This document shows, piece after piece, positions 27,648 through 36,039 of a stretch of DNA of 64,000 bases. Position 1 is the stretch's first letter, and the number at the start of each line of letters is the position of its first letter. The translations under genes were made by a program, and so were the position numbers. Under the pieces are notes generated by a model that made no database searches, had not been told where the DNA came from, and saw only the letters and a list, made by a program, of their open reading frames with translations. This stretch comes from Candidatus Flexicrinis affinis (GTDB taxonomy: Bacteria > Chloroflexota > Anaerolineae > Aggregatilineales > Phototrophicaceae): assembly GCA_016716525.1 (NCBI GenBank), contig JADJWE010000007.1, positions 186,001 through 250,000 of the forward strand, in the 5' to 3' direction.

Positions 27648-29660
27648 CTACTCTTCGAGCAGGTCGCCGCTGACCGGATCGACACCGGTCGACAGCTCGC
27701 CGGAGGCCAGCATTGCGAGGATGTCTTCCATCTGCGCGGTGACTTCGTCCGGCACCGGCGCGTCGTGGGCCGGCGCGAAGCCAACGCCGTTGACCGACGC
27801 ATCCATCAAGTACAGGGAGCCTTCGGGGAAGCTGCCACCCAGCGCCAATACTTCGATCATGTCGTACACGCCCTGATCGACGCGCTTGACCGCACTGCTG
27901 ATGATCTTGTCCGCATTGGGCGCTTCGCCATTACCGAACGTTGTGCCGTACTCGTCCTGATCGACGCCGATCACAAAGGCACCCAGTTCTGCCGCCTGCA
28001 CGATCGCGCCAGAACCGGTCGGGCCACCCGCGCCAAACACGACATCGACGCCCTGCTCGCTGACATACGCTTCCGCGGCTTCAGCGCCCAGCTGCGGGGC
28101 TTGGAAGTCGGGGATGTATACGCCGAACAACTCGATGTCCGGGTTGATGTAACGCGCGCCCTGCTCGAAACCGCTGCGGAACTTGCGGACGGGCGGGATG
28201 TCGATGCCGTACACACCGCCGACCTTGCCGCTTTCGGTCGTCAGCGCGGCCAGCGCACCGGCAAGGAAGCCGGCCTGATCTTCGCGGAACTGAATGCCGA
28301 CAAGGTTGGGCAGGCTCGTCTCATGGAACTGATCGACGCCGATGAAGTACACATCGGGGTTATCGGCCGCCGCCTGTGCCGTGGCACCTGTGATCAGGAA
28401 CCCGACCGTCACAATCACGTCGAACCCTTCGTCAACACAGGTGGCGACGTTCGCCTCGTAGTCGGTCTGAGCGGTCGTCTCGATGTAACGATTGTCGAGG
28501 TTGTAATCCGCCGCTGCCGCAAGCATCCCCTCATACGCGAACTGGTTGAATGTCCCGTCGTTGACACGGCCGATGTCCGTCACCAAACAGACCGACTCGA
28601 CCCCACCCATGCCCATGCTCATGTCCATCTCGAGCAAGTCACCGGTCGCCGCATCGACGCCAGTGGTCAATTCGCCGGATGCCAGCATGTCGTAGACGTC
28701 CTGAACCTGTGCGATGACCTCATCCGGAACCGCCGCATCGTGCGCCGGAGCGAAGCCGACGCCTTCAATCGACGCGTCCATGAGATAGAGGCTGTCTTCG
28801 GGGAAGCCTACACCATCCACCAGCGCCTGAATCATGTCGTACACGCTGTTGTCGACGCGCTTGATCGCGCTCGTAATGATGCGATCGGAATTGGGCGCTT
28901 CGCCGTTGCCGAACGTCGTGCCGTATTCGTCCTGATCGACACCAATGACCCACGCGCCAAGCTCAGCGGCACGAACGATTCCACCGCTGCCAGTCGGGCC
29001 GCCCGCGCCGAATACAACGTCGACACCCTGCTCGCTCACGAACGCATCCGCGGCTTCAGCGCCCAACTGCGGGGCCTGGAAGTCGGGGATATAGACGCCG
29101 AACAGTTCGATGTCTGGGTTGATGTAGCGCGCGCCCTGCTCGAAGCCGTTGCGGAACTTGCGAACCGGCGGGATGTCGATGCCGTAAACGCCGCCAACCT
29201 TGCCGCTTTCGGTCATCAGAGCAGCCATCGTACCGGCCAAGAAACCGGCCTGATCTTCACGGTACTGCACGCCGACGTAGTTGGGCAGGACTTCCGGCGG
29301 GAACTGATCGATGCCGATGAAGAAGACGTCGGGGTTGGCCTTCGCCGACTCCACCGTTGCACCTGTAATCAGGAACCCGACGACCACGACGACATCGAAG
29401 CCTTCGTCGACGCACGTCTGGAGGTTAGCCTCGTAATCGGTCTGCGCCTGTGTCTCGATATAGCGCGAGTCGAGGCCGAAGTCCGCCACGGCGCGCAGCA
29501 GACCTTCATAGGCAAACTGGTTGAACGTGCCGTCGTTGACGCGACCGATATCCGTCACCAAGCATACAGATGTTATTTCATCCTGCGCTACCGTGACCGT
29601 GCTCAGGCCGGTCAGCAGCAGTGCAGCAACCAAGAGTAATGCAAACAGGCGAGTTCTCAT
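27648..29660 (-). CDS. BMP/PnrA-family substrate-binding protein with two tandem BMP domains
   Basis: 670 residues with a signal peptide (1-25, cleavage after TVA). Two full BMP domains (about 30-330 and 350-665) each start with SVCLVTDIGRVNDGTFNQFAYEG and contain DYEANxxTCVDEGFDV, VGFLITGAT, IGVDQF, FREDQAGFLAG, VGGVYGIDIPPVRKF and GAGGPTGSG. Typical BMP proteins have a single domain, so this is an internal duplication. PnrA-like proteins bind purine nucleosides or related ligands outside the membrane for an ABC importer. No transporter genes lie nearby. The start has GGAGG at good spacing. There is no lipobox Cys, unlike the upstream paralogue. Confidence 0.9.
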   Translation of the reverse strand: MRTRLFALLLVAALLLTGLSTVTVAQDEITSVCLVTDIGRVNDGTFNQFAYEGLLRAVADFGLDSRYIETQAQTDYEANLQTCVDEGFDVVVVVGFLITGATVESAKANPDVFFIGIDQFPPEVLPNYVGVQYREDQAGFLAGTMAALMTESGKVGGVYGIDIPPVRKFRNGFEQGARYINPDIELFGVYIPDFQAPQLGAEAADAFVSEQGVDVVFGAGGPTGSGGIVRAAELGAWVIGVDQDEYGTTFGNGEAPNSDRIITSAIKRVDNSVYDMIQALVDGVGFPEDSLYLMDASIEGVGFAPAHDAAVPDEVIAQVQDVYDMLASGELTTGVDAATGDLLEMDMSMGMGGVESVCLVTDIGRVNDGTFNQFAYEGMLAAAADYNLDNRYIETTAQTDYEANVATCVDEGFDVIVTVGFLITGATAQAAADNPDVYFIGVDQFHETSLPNLVGIQFREDQAGFLAGALAALTTESGKVGGVYGIDIPPVRKFRSGFEQGARYINPDIELFGVYIPDFQAPQLGAEAAEAYVSEQGVDVVFGAGGPTGSGAIVQAAELGAFVIGVDQDEYGTTFGNGEAPNADKIISSAVKRVDQGVYDMIEVLALGGSFPEGSLYLMDASVNGVGFAPAHDAPVPDEVTAQMEDILAMLASGELSTGVDPVSGDLLEE

Positions 29661-31809
29661 GAAGTCCTCCAAAGACCTCTGTAAACAAACATACAGCGAG
29701 CCCGCGTCTCGAAGACACAGGCTCGCCATAGTTTAGCTTGACTTACCGGGTGCTGCTAGCAGACCGCAGGTTACTCGGTCGCCTCCAGCAGGTCGCCGGT
29801 GACCGGGTCGACGCCGGTCTCGATCTCGCCCGCGGCCATGCCGTCGAGGATGGCCTGCACCTGCGCGGTTACGTCCTCAGGCACCGGGGCGTCATGCGCG
29901 GGCGCGAAGCCGACACCGTTGATCGAGGCATCCATCAGGTACAGCGAGTTCTCTGCGAAACCGGTGCCGTTGACCACCGCGGTGATCATGTCGTACACAC
30001 CTTGATCAACGCGCTTCATGGCGCTAGAGATGATCTTGTCCGCGTTGGGCGCTTCACCATCACCGAATGTCGTGATGTACTCGTCCTGATCGACGCCGAT
30101 GACCCATGCGCCGAGCGCCGCTGCCTGCACGATCGCGCCCGAGCCGGTCGGGCCGCCCGCACCGAAGATCACGTCGACGCCTTCTTCACTGACCATCGCG
30201 TCCGCGGCTTCCGCGCCCAACTGCGGGGCGAGGAAGTCGGGGATGTACACACCGAACAGTTCGATATCAGGGTTGATCGACTTAGCGCCCTGCTCAAAAC
30301 CGTTGCGGAACTTGCGAACCGGCGGAATGTCGATGCCGTACACGCCGCCAACCTTGCCGCTCTCGGTCATTAGCGCAGCCATCGCCCCAGCCAGATAGCC
30401 AGCCTGATCTTCGCGGAACTGGATCCCGACCAGATTCGGCAGCGCCGTATCGTAGAACTGGTCGACACCGATGAAGTACACATCTGGATGTGTTTCAGCG
30501 GCGGTCGCGGTCGCGCCGGTGATCAGGAAGCCGACCGTGACGATGATGTCGAAACCTTCATCGAGACAGGTGTTGATATTGGCCTCGTAGTCGGCCTGCG
30601 CCTGAGTCTCGATGAAGCGCGTCGAAAGGCCGAGGTCGGCCTCTGCGCGCAGCATCCCATCATACGCGTACGTGTTGAACGTGCCATCGTTGATCCGGCC
30701 GATGTCCGTCACTAAGCAGACGGTCGAGGCGGTCTCGCCCGGCGCAGGAGCCGCGGTCGGTTCAGCTGCGGCTTCTTCCGTCGGCTCGGCTGTCGGCTCT
30801 TCGGTCGGTGCCGCCGTCGGCTCTTCAGCCGGGGTCTCTTCGGTAGCTTCCTCAACAGGCGCTGCGTTCAGCAGGTCGCCGGTGACCGGGTCGACGCCGG
30901 TCTCGATCTCACCGGAAGTCAGGCCATCGAGAACCGCCTGAACCTGCGCGGTCACTTCCTCGGGCACCGGGGCATCGTGCGCCGGCGCGAATCCGACACC
31001 GTTGACTGCCGCGTCCATCAGGTACAGCGAGCCTTCGGGGAAGCTGCCGCCGCCGACCAGCACACCGATCATGTCGTAAACGCCCTGATCGACGCGCTTC
31101 ATGGCGCTGGTGATGATCTTGTCCGCGTTGGGTGCTTCGCCGTTACCGAACGTCGTGATGTACTCGTCCTGGTCGACGCCGATGACCCATGCGCCAAGCC
31201 CGGCAGCTTGCACAATGCCGCCCGAACCGGTCGGGCCGCCCGCACCAAACACCACGTCGACACCTTCTTCACTGACCATCGCGTCCGCGGCTTCTGCACC
31301 CAACTGCGGGGCAAGGAAGTCGGGGATGTAGACGCCGAACAGTTCGATGTCGGGATTGACCGACTTCGCACCCTGCTCAAAGCCGTTGCGGAATTTGCGC
31401 ACCGGCGGGATGTCGATGCCGTACACGCCGCCGACCTTATTGGTCTCGGTCATCAGCGCGGCCATGACGCCAGCCAAGTAGCCCGCCTGATCCTCACGGA
31501 ACTGAATGCCGACCAGATTCGGCAGGGCCGTTTCGTGGAACTGATCTACGCCGATAAAGTACACGCTCGGATTGGCTTCCGCTGCAGCCGCAGTTGCACC
31601 GGTAATCAGGAACCCGACGGTCACAACGATGTCGAAGCCTTCATCGAGGCAGGTGTTGATGTTGGCCTCGTAATCGGCCTGCGACTGCGTTTCGATGTAG
31701 CGCGTCGTCAGTGTGAAGTCAGCCTCAGCGCGCAGCATGCCTTCGTAGGCATACGTGTTGAAGGTACCGTCGTTCACGCGGCCCAGATCGGTGACCAAAC
31801 AGACTGTGG
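27651..31809 (-). repeat. Four direct repeats encoding BMP domains
   Basis: Four roughly 0.95-kb units of related DNA lie in a row on the minus strand, at about 27651-28596, 28629-29573, 29774-30726 and 30868-31809. Long stretches are nearly the same at the base level, for example around the segment coding for VGGVYGIDIPPVRKF in each. They are the two domains of each BMP gene. Their closeness suggests recent duplication or continuing gene conversion. Confidence 0.8.
29682..29726 (-). terminator. Hairpin between the two BMP genes
   Basis: On the minus strand GCGAGCC pairs with GGCTCGC and the inner bases extend it (TGT/GCG with wobbles, GTCT/AGAC) around a TCG loop. The tail is TGTATGTTTGTTTAC. 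It lies 36 bases before the downstream BMP start, so it may stop most transcripts and set the ratio of the two proteins. Confidence 0.6.
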
Positions 31810-32449
31810 ACGGCACACCGGTTGAAGCTTCTTCGGTCGGAGCTTCGGTGGGTTCGGCCGTCGGTTCCTCAGTCGGCACGGCGGTCGGTTCAGCCGTCGG
31901 TTCCTCTGTGGGTTCGGCCGTCGGTTCTTCGGTCGGCTGAGCAGCCTCGGTCGCCGCAGCAGCCGCTTCGGCACGCTGCGTCGCGCGTGCCTGACGGGCC
32001 TCGGTCGTCGCCTGAGCGATCGCCGGGTCTACGGTCGGAACGTCGGTGGGGGGAACCTCGGTCGGGACATCCGTCGGCGGAACCTCGGTGGGAACGTCCG
32101 TCGGGACTTCTGTCGGGACCTCGGTGGGTTCCTCGGTCGGAACTTCCGTGGGTTCCTCGGTGGGCGGGACAACGGTCGGCACATCGGTCGGCATTTCGGC
32201 CGCAGTGGTCGCTGCCGCATCCGCCGTTGCCTGCGCATCCGCCAGTGCCTGAGCAGCTTCCGCCGTCACCGCGTCTGCGGTGGCTTGCAGAGCCGCCTGT
32301 GCTGCTGCCGCTTCGGTCGCCTGTGCGTCGGCGGTCGCCATGATGGCCGACTGGGTGGCAGTGCCGGCCTCTTCGGTACCGGTTGCACATGCGGCAAGGG
32401 CGAACGACGCCACAAGCAGCAGCGTTACGATCGTCACGAATCGCTTCAT
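29771..32449 (-). CDS. BMP/PnrA-family lipoprotein with Pro-Thr-Glu stalk and two tandem BMP domains
   Basis: 892 residues. The signal peptide ends in a lipobox (LAAC, Cys21), so it is lipid-anchored. An Ala/Thr-rich segment (22-85) and a long PTEEPT/PTDVP repeat stalk (86-213) follow. BMP domain 1 spans about 214-527, a second PTEEPT linker 528-574, and BMP domain 2 575-892. Both domains carry the family motifs seen in the downstream paralogue (VTDxGRxNDGTFN, GFLITGA, FREDQAGYLAG, GIDIPPVRKFRNG). The stalk would hold the domains away from the membrane, through a thick wall. GGAGGAAG precedes the ATG. The partner transporter is not in the window. Confidence 0.92.
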   Translation of the reverse strand: MKRFVTIVTLLLVASFALAACATGTEEAGTATQSAIMATADAQATEAAAAQAALQATADAVTAEAAQALADAQATADAAATTAAEMPTDVPTVVPPTEEPTEVPTEEPTEVPTEVPTDVPTEVPPTDVPTEVPPTDVPTVDPAIAQATTEARQARATQRAEAAAAATEAAQPTEEPTAEPTEEPTAEPTAVPTEEPTAEPTEAPTEEASTGVPSTVCLVTDLGRVNDGTFNTYAYEGMLRAEADFTLTTRYIETQSQADYEANINTCLDEGFDIVVTVGFLITGATAAAAEANPSVYFIGVDQFHETALPNLVGIQFREDQAGYLAGVMAALMTETNKVGGVYGIDIPPVRKFRNGFEQGAKSVNPDIELFGVYIPDFLAPQLGAEAADAMVSEEGVDVVFGAGGPTGSGGIVQAAGLGAWVIGVDQDEYITTFGNGEAPNADKIITSAMKRVDQGVYDMIGVLVGGGSFPEGSLYLMDAAVNGVGFAPAHDAPVPEEVTAQVQAVLDGLTSGEIETGVDPVTGDLLNAAPVEEATEETPAEEPTAAPTEEPTAEPTEEAAAEPTAAPAPGETASTVCLVTDIGRINDGTFNTYAYDGMLRAEADLGLSTRFIETQAQADYEANINTCLDEGFDIIVTVGFLITGATATAAETHPDVYFIGVDQFYDTALPNLVGIQFREDQAGYLAGAMAALMTESGKVGGVYGIDIPPVRKFRNGFEQGAKSINPDIELFGVYIPDFLAPQLGAEAADAMVSEEGVDVIFGAGGPTGSGAIVQAAALGAWVIGVDQDEYITTFGDGEAPNADKIISSAMKRVDQGVYDMITAVVNGTGFAENSLYLMDASINGVGFAPAHDAPVPEDVTAQVQAILDGMAAGEIETGVDPVTGDLLEATE

Positions 32450-32498
32450 ACTTCCTCCTGAAAATGCGCAAAAGTTTGAGATTGTCAGCGCAGAGTAA

Positions 32499-32526
32499 AT
32501 CGTAACAGTTTTCAGTGCACTTGCAA
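32499..32526 (-). promoter_or_regulatory. Predicted promoter of the BMP lipoprotein gene
   Basis: On the minus strand TTGCAA and TACGAT are 16 bases apart, each matching consensus at four of six positions, 50 bases before the start codon. Confidence 0.4.
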
Positions 32527-32539
32527 CCGCCTTGCGACA

Positions 32540-32586
32540 CTTCGCACAAAAGAGTCGCCCCGGAAGTCCATCACGTCTCCCGGGGC
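32540..32586 (-). terminator. Terminator after the ABC-2 exporter operon
   Basis: On the minus strand GCCCCGG and CCGGGGC pair across a 16-base loop and are followed by GACTCTTTTGTG. It lies between the last permease gene and the BMP promoter. Confidence 0.5.
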
Positions 32587-32627
32587 TGTGCAACTCGTAT
32601 AGCGATGTTCGGACGATTCGACGTGCG

Positions 32628-33437
32628 TTACCCGGCCAAATCGCGGCGTGTGAACACCCGTGTACTCGCGGCGACCAGTGCGACGGCGACGATCAGCGTC
32701 ACGGTCGCGGCGATCAGCGGGAACCCGTTCAACAGCACGCGGCTCGCGTCCGAGTGGTGAAACACCGAGAACTGCTGCATCGCCGTACCGAGGTCGGAGC
32801 GGAGCATGCCGCCGATCGAGTTCAGGAAGAAGCTCACGGCGACAAACCCGCCCGAGATCGCGGCAACCCATGCCTTGCGCGGCATCACCGACGCGACAAA
32901 CGCTGTGAAGCACACGATCAGGACGGCGACCGGGACCATCGCAAATGTCGAGAGCACCAGCGGCGTGACGTCCGTCGTCGCCTGCGTGTTGAGCGCCATA
33001 CCGATCACGAGGCCAAGAAGCCCGCTGACCGGGATGATCACCGCCATGGGCACGTAAGCCGCCAGCTTCTCGACGATCACACGCGTGCGTGATGCCGGCA
33101 GGCTGAACACCATGTTGGAGATGCCGTTCACTTCTTCGTTCAGCGTTACATTCATGCCGGAGATGACCGCCCACACCGCGAGCAGCACTGATGCCGTCAG
33201 GAAGAAGCGGAACGAGATGAACCCGCTCACCGTCGCCAGCACCGATACGTCTTGAATGCCGATCATCTGCCAGACGAAGTTGGGCACCGCGCCCAGCGCC
33301 TCGCTCATTTGCTGCATGCCTTCGGCGTCCGGCAAGATGCCCACCGTGAGCATGCCATAGCCGAAGAAGCCAAGCGACCATAGCAGGACCGAACGCCATT
33401 CACGGCGCAGCGTTTCCAGAAAATTTGATCCACGCAT
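32628..33437 (-). CDS. ABC-2 type transporter permease
   Basis: 269 residues with six hydrophobic segments and the ABC-2 pattern: a first helix (VLLWSLGFFGYGMLTVGIL), an extracellular loop with PNFVWQMIGIQDVSVLATVSGF, then a cytoplasmic NEEVNGISNMVFSLPASRTRV that contacts the ATPase. It is homologous to the next permease upstream (33449-34261), sharing the E-xxGxxNMVxxLPxSR motif, so the two probably form a heterodimer. The substrate is unknown; this family exports drugs, lipids or peptides. It is the last gene of the TetR operon, 11 bases after the other permease. Confidence 0.88.
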   Translation of the reverse strand: MRGSNFLETLRREWRSVLLWSLGFFGYGMLTVGILPDAEGMQQMSEALGAVPNFVWQMIGIQDVSVLATVSGFISFRFFLTASVLLAVWAVISGMNVTLNEEVNGISNMVFSLPASRTRVIVEKLAAYVPMAVIIPVSGLLGLVIGMALNTQATTDVTPLVLSTFAMVPVAVLIVCFTAFVASVMPRKAWVAAISGGFVAVSFFLNSIGGMLRSDLGTAMQQFSVFHHSDASRVLLNGFPLIAATVTLIVAVALVAASTRVFTRRDLAG

Positions 33438-33448
33438 CGTTCTGCCTC

Positions 33449-34261
33449 CTAGCCGCTGATGTCACGGCGTTCGTAGAGCTGGACCGAAATCCAGACGAGC
33501 ACCGCGCCAATTGCGATCATCACCAACGGTGCGATGACGTTCAACCCGTTGAGGATGATGTCGCCGCCGTCGTAGTACGAAAACACCGAGATTCGCTCAA
33601 GCACCGGCCCAAGCTGGTCGCCAGCCATCGCGCCGAGCGTATACGCCACATAGCTCACGCCGAGATAGCCCGCCACTACAGCCTCGGCGATGCCGCGCCG
33701 GCGAATGACCACGCCGCACAGCACCGTGATGCCCATGACCGCAACGATCAGCGCCCACAGCGCAGCGAACGCCTCAGCCGACCGCCCCAGATCGAAACCG
33801 GAGACGACCGGGTTAATCCGCGTACCGGCGAAGAACCCGGCGAAGCCGATGGCACAGACCAGTGCCGCCAGGATTGTCTGCGCCAGTACCTTCTCCACGA
33901 CGACCACCCCACGCGATACCGGCAGAGTCAGCACCATGTTCATGATGCCCTTCTCTTCATCGTTCGCCGTGACGCTCATGCCGGCGTTGACGGCATAGAT
34001 CGCCAGCAGGATCGAGGCATAGGTGAAGAACGCGAACCCGACGAACCCTTCCGGCGTCGCCATCACGTTGATGTCGGTGATGCCGAACGCTTGCAGGATG
34101 ACCCGCGGCATGGCTTCGAACAAGGCGATGAAACCCTGCAGTCCTTCCATGTCCGGGGTCAGCAGAATGACGTAGTTGGCGAAGACCGCCGTCACCACGC
34201 CCCAGATCAGTGCCGGACGCAGCCCGCGCCGCAGCGTGTGTTTGAACACTTCCCATCTCAT
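33449..34261 (-). CDS. ABC-2 type transporter permease
   Basis: 270 residues, six hydrophobic segments. Key segments: ALIWGVVTAVFANYVILL, FGITDINVMATPEGFVGFAF, and the coupling loop DEEKGIMNMVLTLPVSRGVVVVEK. It is a homologue of the downstream permease and the likely other half of the channel. The ATG at 34259-34261 has GGAGG 7 bases upstream; the GTG two codons earlier is too close to that site. It begins 11 bases after the ATPase gene. Confidence 0.88.
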   Translation of the reverse strand: MRWEVFKHTLRRGLRPALIWGVVTAVFANYVILLTPDMEGLQGFIALFEAMPRVILQAFGITDINVMATPEGFVGFAFFTYASILLAIYAVNAGMSVTANDEEKGIMNMVLTLPVSRGVVVVEKVLAQTILAALVCAIGFAGFFAGTRINPVVSGFDLGRSAEAFAALWALIVAVMGITVLCGVVIRRRGIAEAVVAGYLGVSYVAYTLGAMAGDQLGPVLERISVFSYYDGGDIILNGLNVIAPLVMIAIGAVLVWISVQLYERRDISG

Positions 34262-34272
34262 CGACACACCTC

Positions 34273-35223
34273 CTACGACACGGCAACCGGATGGACGGCA
34301 GGCTTCTCGCCGTAGTACGCGAGGAAGATCTCTTCCAGCGTCGGCTCGGCCACCTTCATGCTCACCACGTAGTCGCTGCCAATGGCGCGGATAACCGCGT
34401 CAAAGTCCCCGACCACACGCATGCGCAGGCTTGCTCCGTCGGCGGTGACATCCGTGATGCCGTTCTTGCCCTCGAAGTGCGACGGGCTGACCGGCTCGCG
34501 GAAGGTGATCGTCACCCACTGGAAGTCGGCCCGAGTCAGCTTCTCGATCGTCTCGACGGCTTGCAGCACACCGCCGCGCAGGATCGCCACGCGGTCGCAG
34601 ATGGCCTGCACCTCGCTCAACACATGCGACGACAGGAACACGGTCCGGCCTGCCGCACGGGCTTCGCGCATCATGTCATTGAAAATCTGCTGCATCAGCG
34701 GATCGAGGCCACTGGTCGGCTCGTCGAGGATGAGCAGCTCGGGTTCGTGCATCGTTGCCAGCAGGAGGCCCAGCTTGCGCTTGTTACCGCTGGAGTACTC
34801 GCGGACGCGCAGCGACAGGTCAAGGCTGAGGCGTTCCGTGATCTGCTTGACGACGTTGGGATTGACGTTGCCACGTACCTTGCTGAAGTACGCTACGATG
34901 TCGCGGCCGGTGTGGCCCGGCCACAAGCTCAATTCGCCCGGCATGAAGCCGACGCGCTGGTGAATTTCGACGGCATGCTCGCGCACATCCTTGCCGAAGA
35001 TCGTGGCCGTGCCGCCGGTCGGGCGGATCAGGTCCATGAGGATGCGGATTGTCGTCGACTTGCCCGCGCCGTTAGGCCCGAGGTAGCCAAAGATTTCGCC
35101 CTGATGGACGTCGAGATCGAGCCGGCTGAGCGCCAGCGGGCCGCCCCGGCCGTACGCTTTTGACAACCCGCGGGCCTGAATCACGGGTGTGTCGGTCCTT
35201 GCTGAACGATTGTTGTTATTCAT
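34273..35223 (-). CDS. ABC-2 exporter ATP-binding protein
   Basis: 316 residues. Walker A GPNGAGKST, Q-loop FMPGELSLWPG, a signature that is degenerate but recognisable (YSSGNKRKLGLLLAT), Walker B LLILDEPTSGLD and the H-loop LSSHVL are all present. The C-terminal part (about 230-316) is the extension usual in DrrA/CcmA-type exporters, ending EPTLEEIFLAYYG. It powers the two permeases encoded next. The start overlaps the end of the TetR gene by 8 bases, so the regulator and exporter are translated together. Confidence 0.93.
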   Translation of the reverse strand: MNNNNRSARTDTPVIQARGLSKAYGRGGPLALSRLDLDVHQGEIFGYLGPNGAGKSTTIRILMDLIRPTGGTATIFGKDVREHAVEIHQRVGFMPGELSLWPGHTGRDIVAYFSKVRGNVNPNVVKQITERLSLDLSLRVREYSSGNKRKLGLLLATMHEPELLILDEPTSGLDPLMQQIFNDMMREARAAGRTVFLSSHVLSEVQAICDRVAILRGGVLQAVETIEKLTRADFQWVTITFREPVSPSHFEGKNGITDVTADGASLRMRVVGDFDAVIRAIGSDYVVSMKVAEPTLEEIFLAYYGEKPAVHPVAVS

Positions 35224-35914
35224 GGTTTTCCTCTTCCTCCACGGTCGCAGGTTGCTTCTGCGACTGCACCGCATTCATCGCATCCGAAGTGAACGAAATG
35301 AACGCCGATCTACCGGCGGCAGTATCGCCGCCGGATGTTGCAAACCCCCGGTCGAGCACGTCGATAAGCAGTTCGAACACCGCGTCGATGGGCGGTGCGT
35401 CGCCCGGTGGAATGACGTCTTCGACGGTCAACAGCCCATAGCGCATGTACGACAGCATGTAGGCTGCGACTTTGGCGTCGATGTCCGCGCGGATCAAGCC
35501 CAACGCCTGATACTTGCGGATGAAATCGACGGCCGCGTCGCGCATAGCCTGATTGCTGAAGCGCGGCGCCAACCGTTTGAACAGGTCGCCGAAGACGCGC
35601 TGACGGTTGCCGTATACGGCGCGCAGCAGCGGCATTTCCATCGCCACGCGCAGCGAGTGGGCATAGAGACTGGTGAACGACCCGCTGTTCGGATCCGCTT
35701 CGAGCCTTCGCGCGATTTCGTGCTGGGCGCGCTCGGCATCGTGCCACAGCAGCGCTTCGACGAGCGCGTCCTTGCTCGGAAAGTGCAGATAGATCGCACC
35801 TTTGCTGATTCCGGCCGCCTGCGCGATGTCGCTTACGGTGGTCTTGTCGTACCCGTAGTGAAGCAGCAGCTCGCGGGCGGCGTTCAGTATTCGATCGCGT
35901 CGTTCGTCGCTCAA
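35216..35914 (-). CDS. TetR-family regulator of the adjacent ABC-2 exporter
   Basis: 232 residues. The N-terminal HTH (RDRILNAARELLLHYGYDKT, TVSDIAQAAGISKGAIYLHF, PSKDALVEAL) is a textbook TetR domain; the C-terminal ligand domain is helical and unclassified. It heads a four-gene operon with the ATPase and two permeases, which suggests it represses them until the exported compound binds. A palindrome in its own promoter (35936-35959) supports autoregulation. Confidence 0.92.
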   Translation of the reverse strand: MSDERRDRILNAARELLLHYGYDKTTVSDIAQAAGISKGAIYLHFPSKDALVEALLWHDAERAQHEIARRLEADPNSGSFTSLYAHSLRVAMEMPLLRAVYGNRQRVFGDLFKRLAPRFSNQAMRDAAVDFIRKYQALGLIRADIDAKVAAYMLSYMRYGLLTVEDVIPPGDAPPIDAVFELLIDVLDRGFATSGGDTAAGRSAFISFTSDAMNAVQSQKQPATVEEEENHE

Positions 35915-35935
35915 AACGTCCCTCTCATGACCGTA

Positions 35936-35959
35936 TGACCAAAATCGTCATTCTGGTCA
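35936..35959. promoter_or_regulatory. Probable TetR operator in the exporter promoter
   Basis: TGACCA and TGGTCA form a perfect inverted repeat with a 12-base spacer, 22 bases upstream of the tetR start. A further ATGACC half-site lies alongside at 35927. On the minus strand TTGACC and CATACG (17 bases apart) can be read as promoter boxes overlapping it, so a bound repressor would block transcription. Confidence 0.55.
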
Positions 35960-35980
35960 AATGTACTGCAAACGAGAATC

Positions 35981-36007
35981 GAAAAGGCCCCCAATCTCTG
36001 GGGGCCT
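35981..36007 (-). terminator. Terminator of the sugar ABC operon
   Basis: AGGCCCCC and GGGGGCCT pair around a 7-base loop; on the minus strand TTTT follows. It separates the malG-like gene from the tetR promoter. Confidence 0.8.
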
Positions 36008-36039
36008 GAGCGACGATTACGCAGATGTCCGTCCCGGGC

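Noticed and set aside
27549..29639. Long plus-strand open frame (696 codons) opposite the BMP gene
   Set aside because: It is the mirror of a well-supported BMP gene in high-GC DNA, has no family resemblance, and its repeats merely reflect the BMP duplication.
31820..32190. Short tandem DNA repeats considered as CRISPR or satellite
   Set aside because: They encode the PTEEPT/PTDVP stalk of the lipoprotein, with period set by codons and no constant repeat-spacer pattern.
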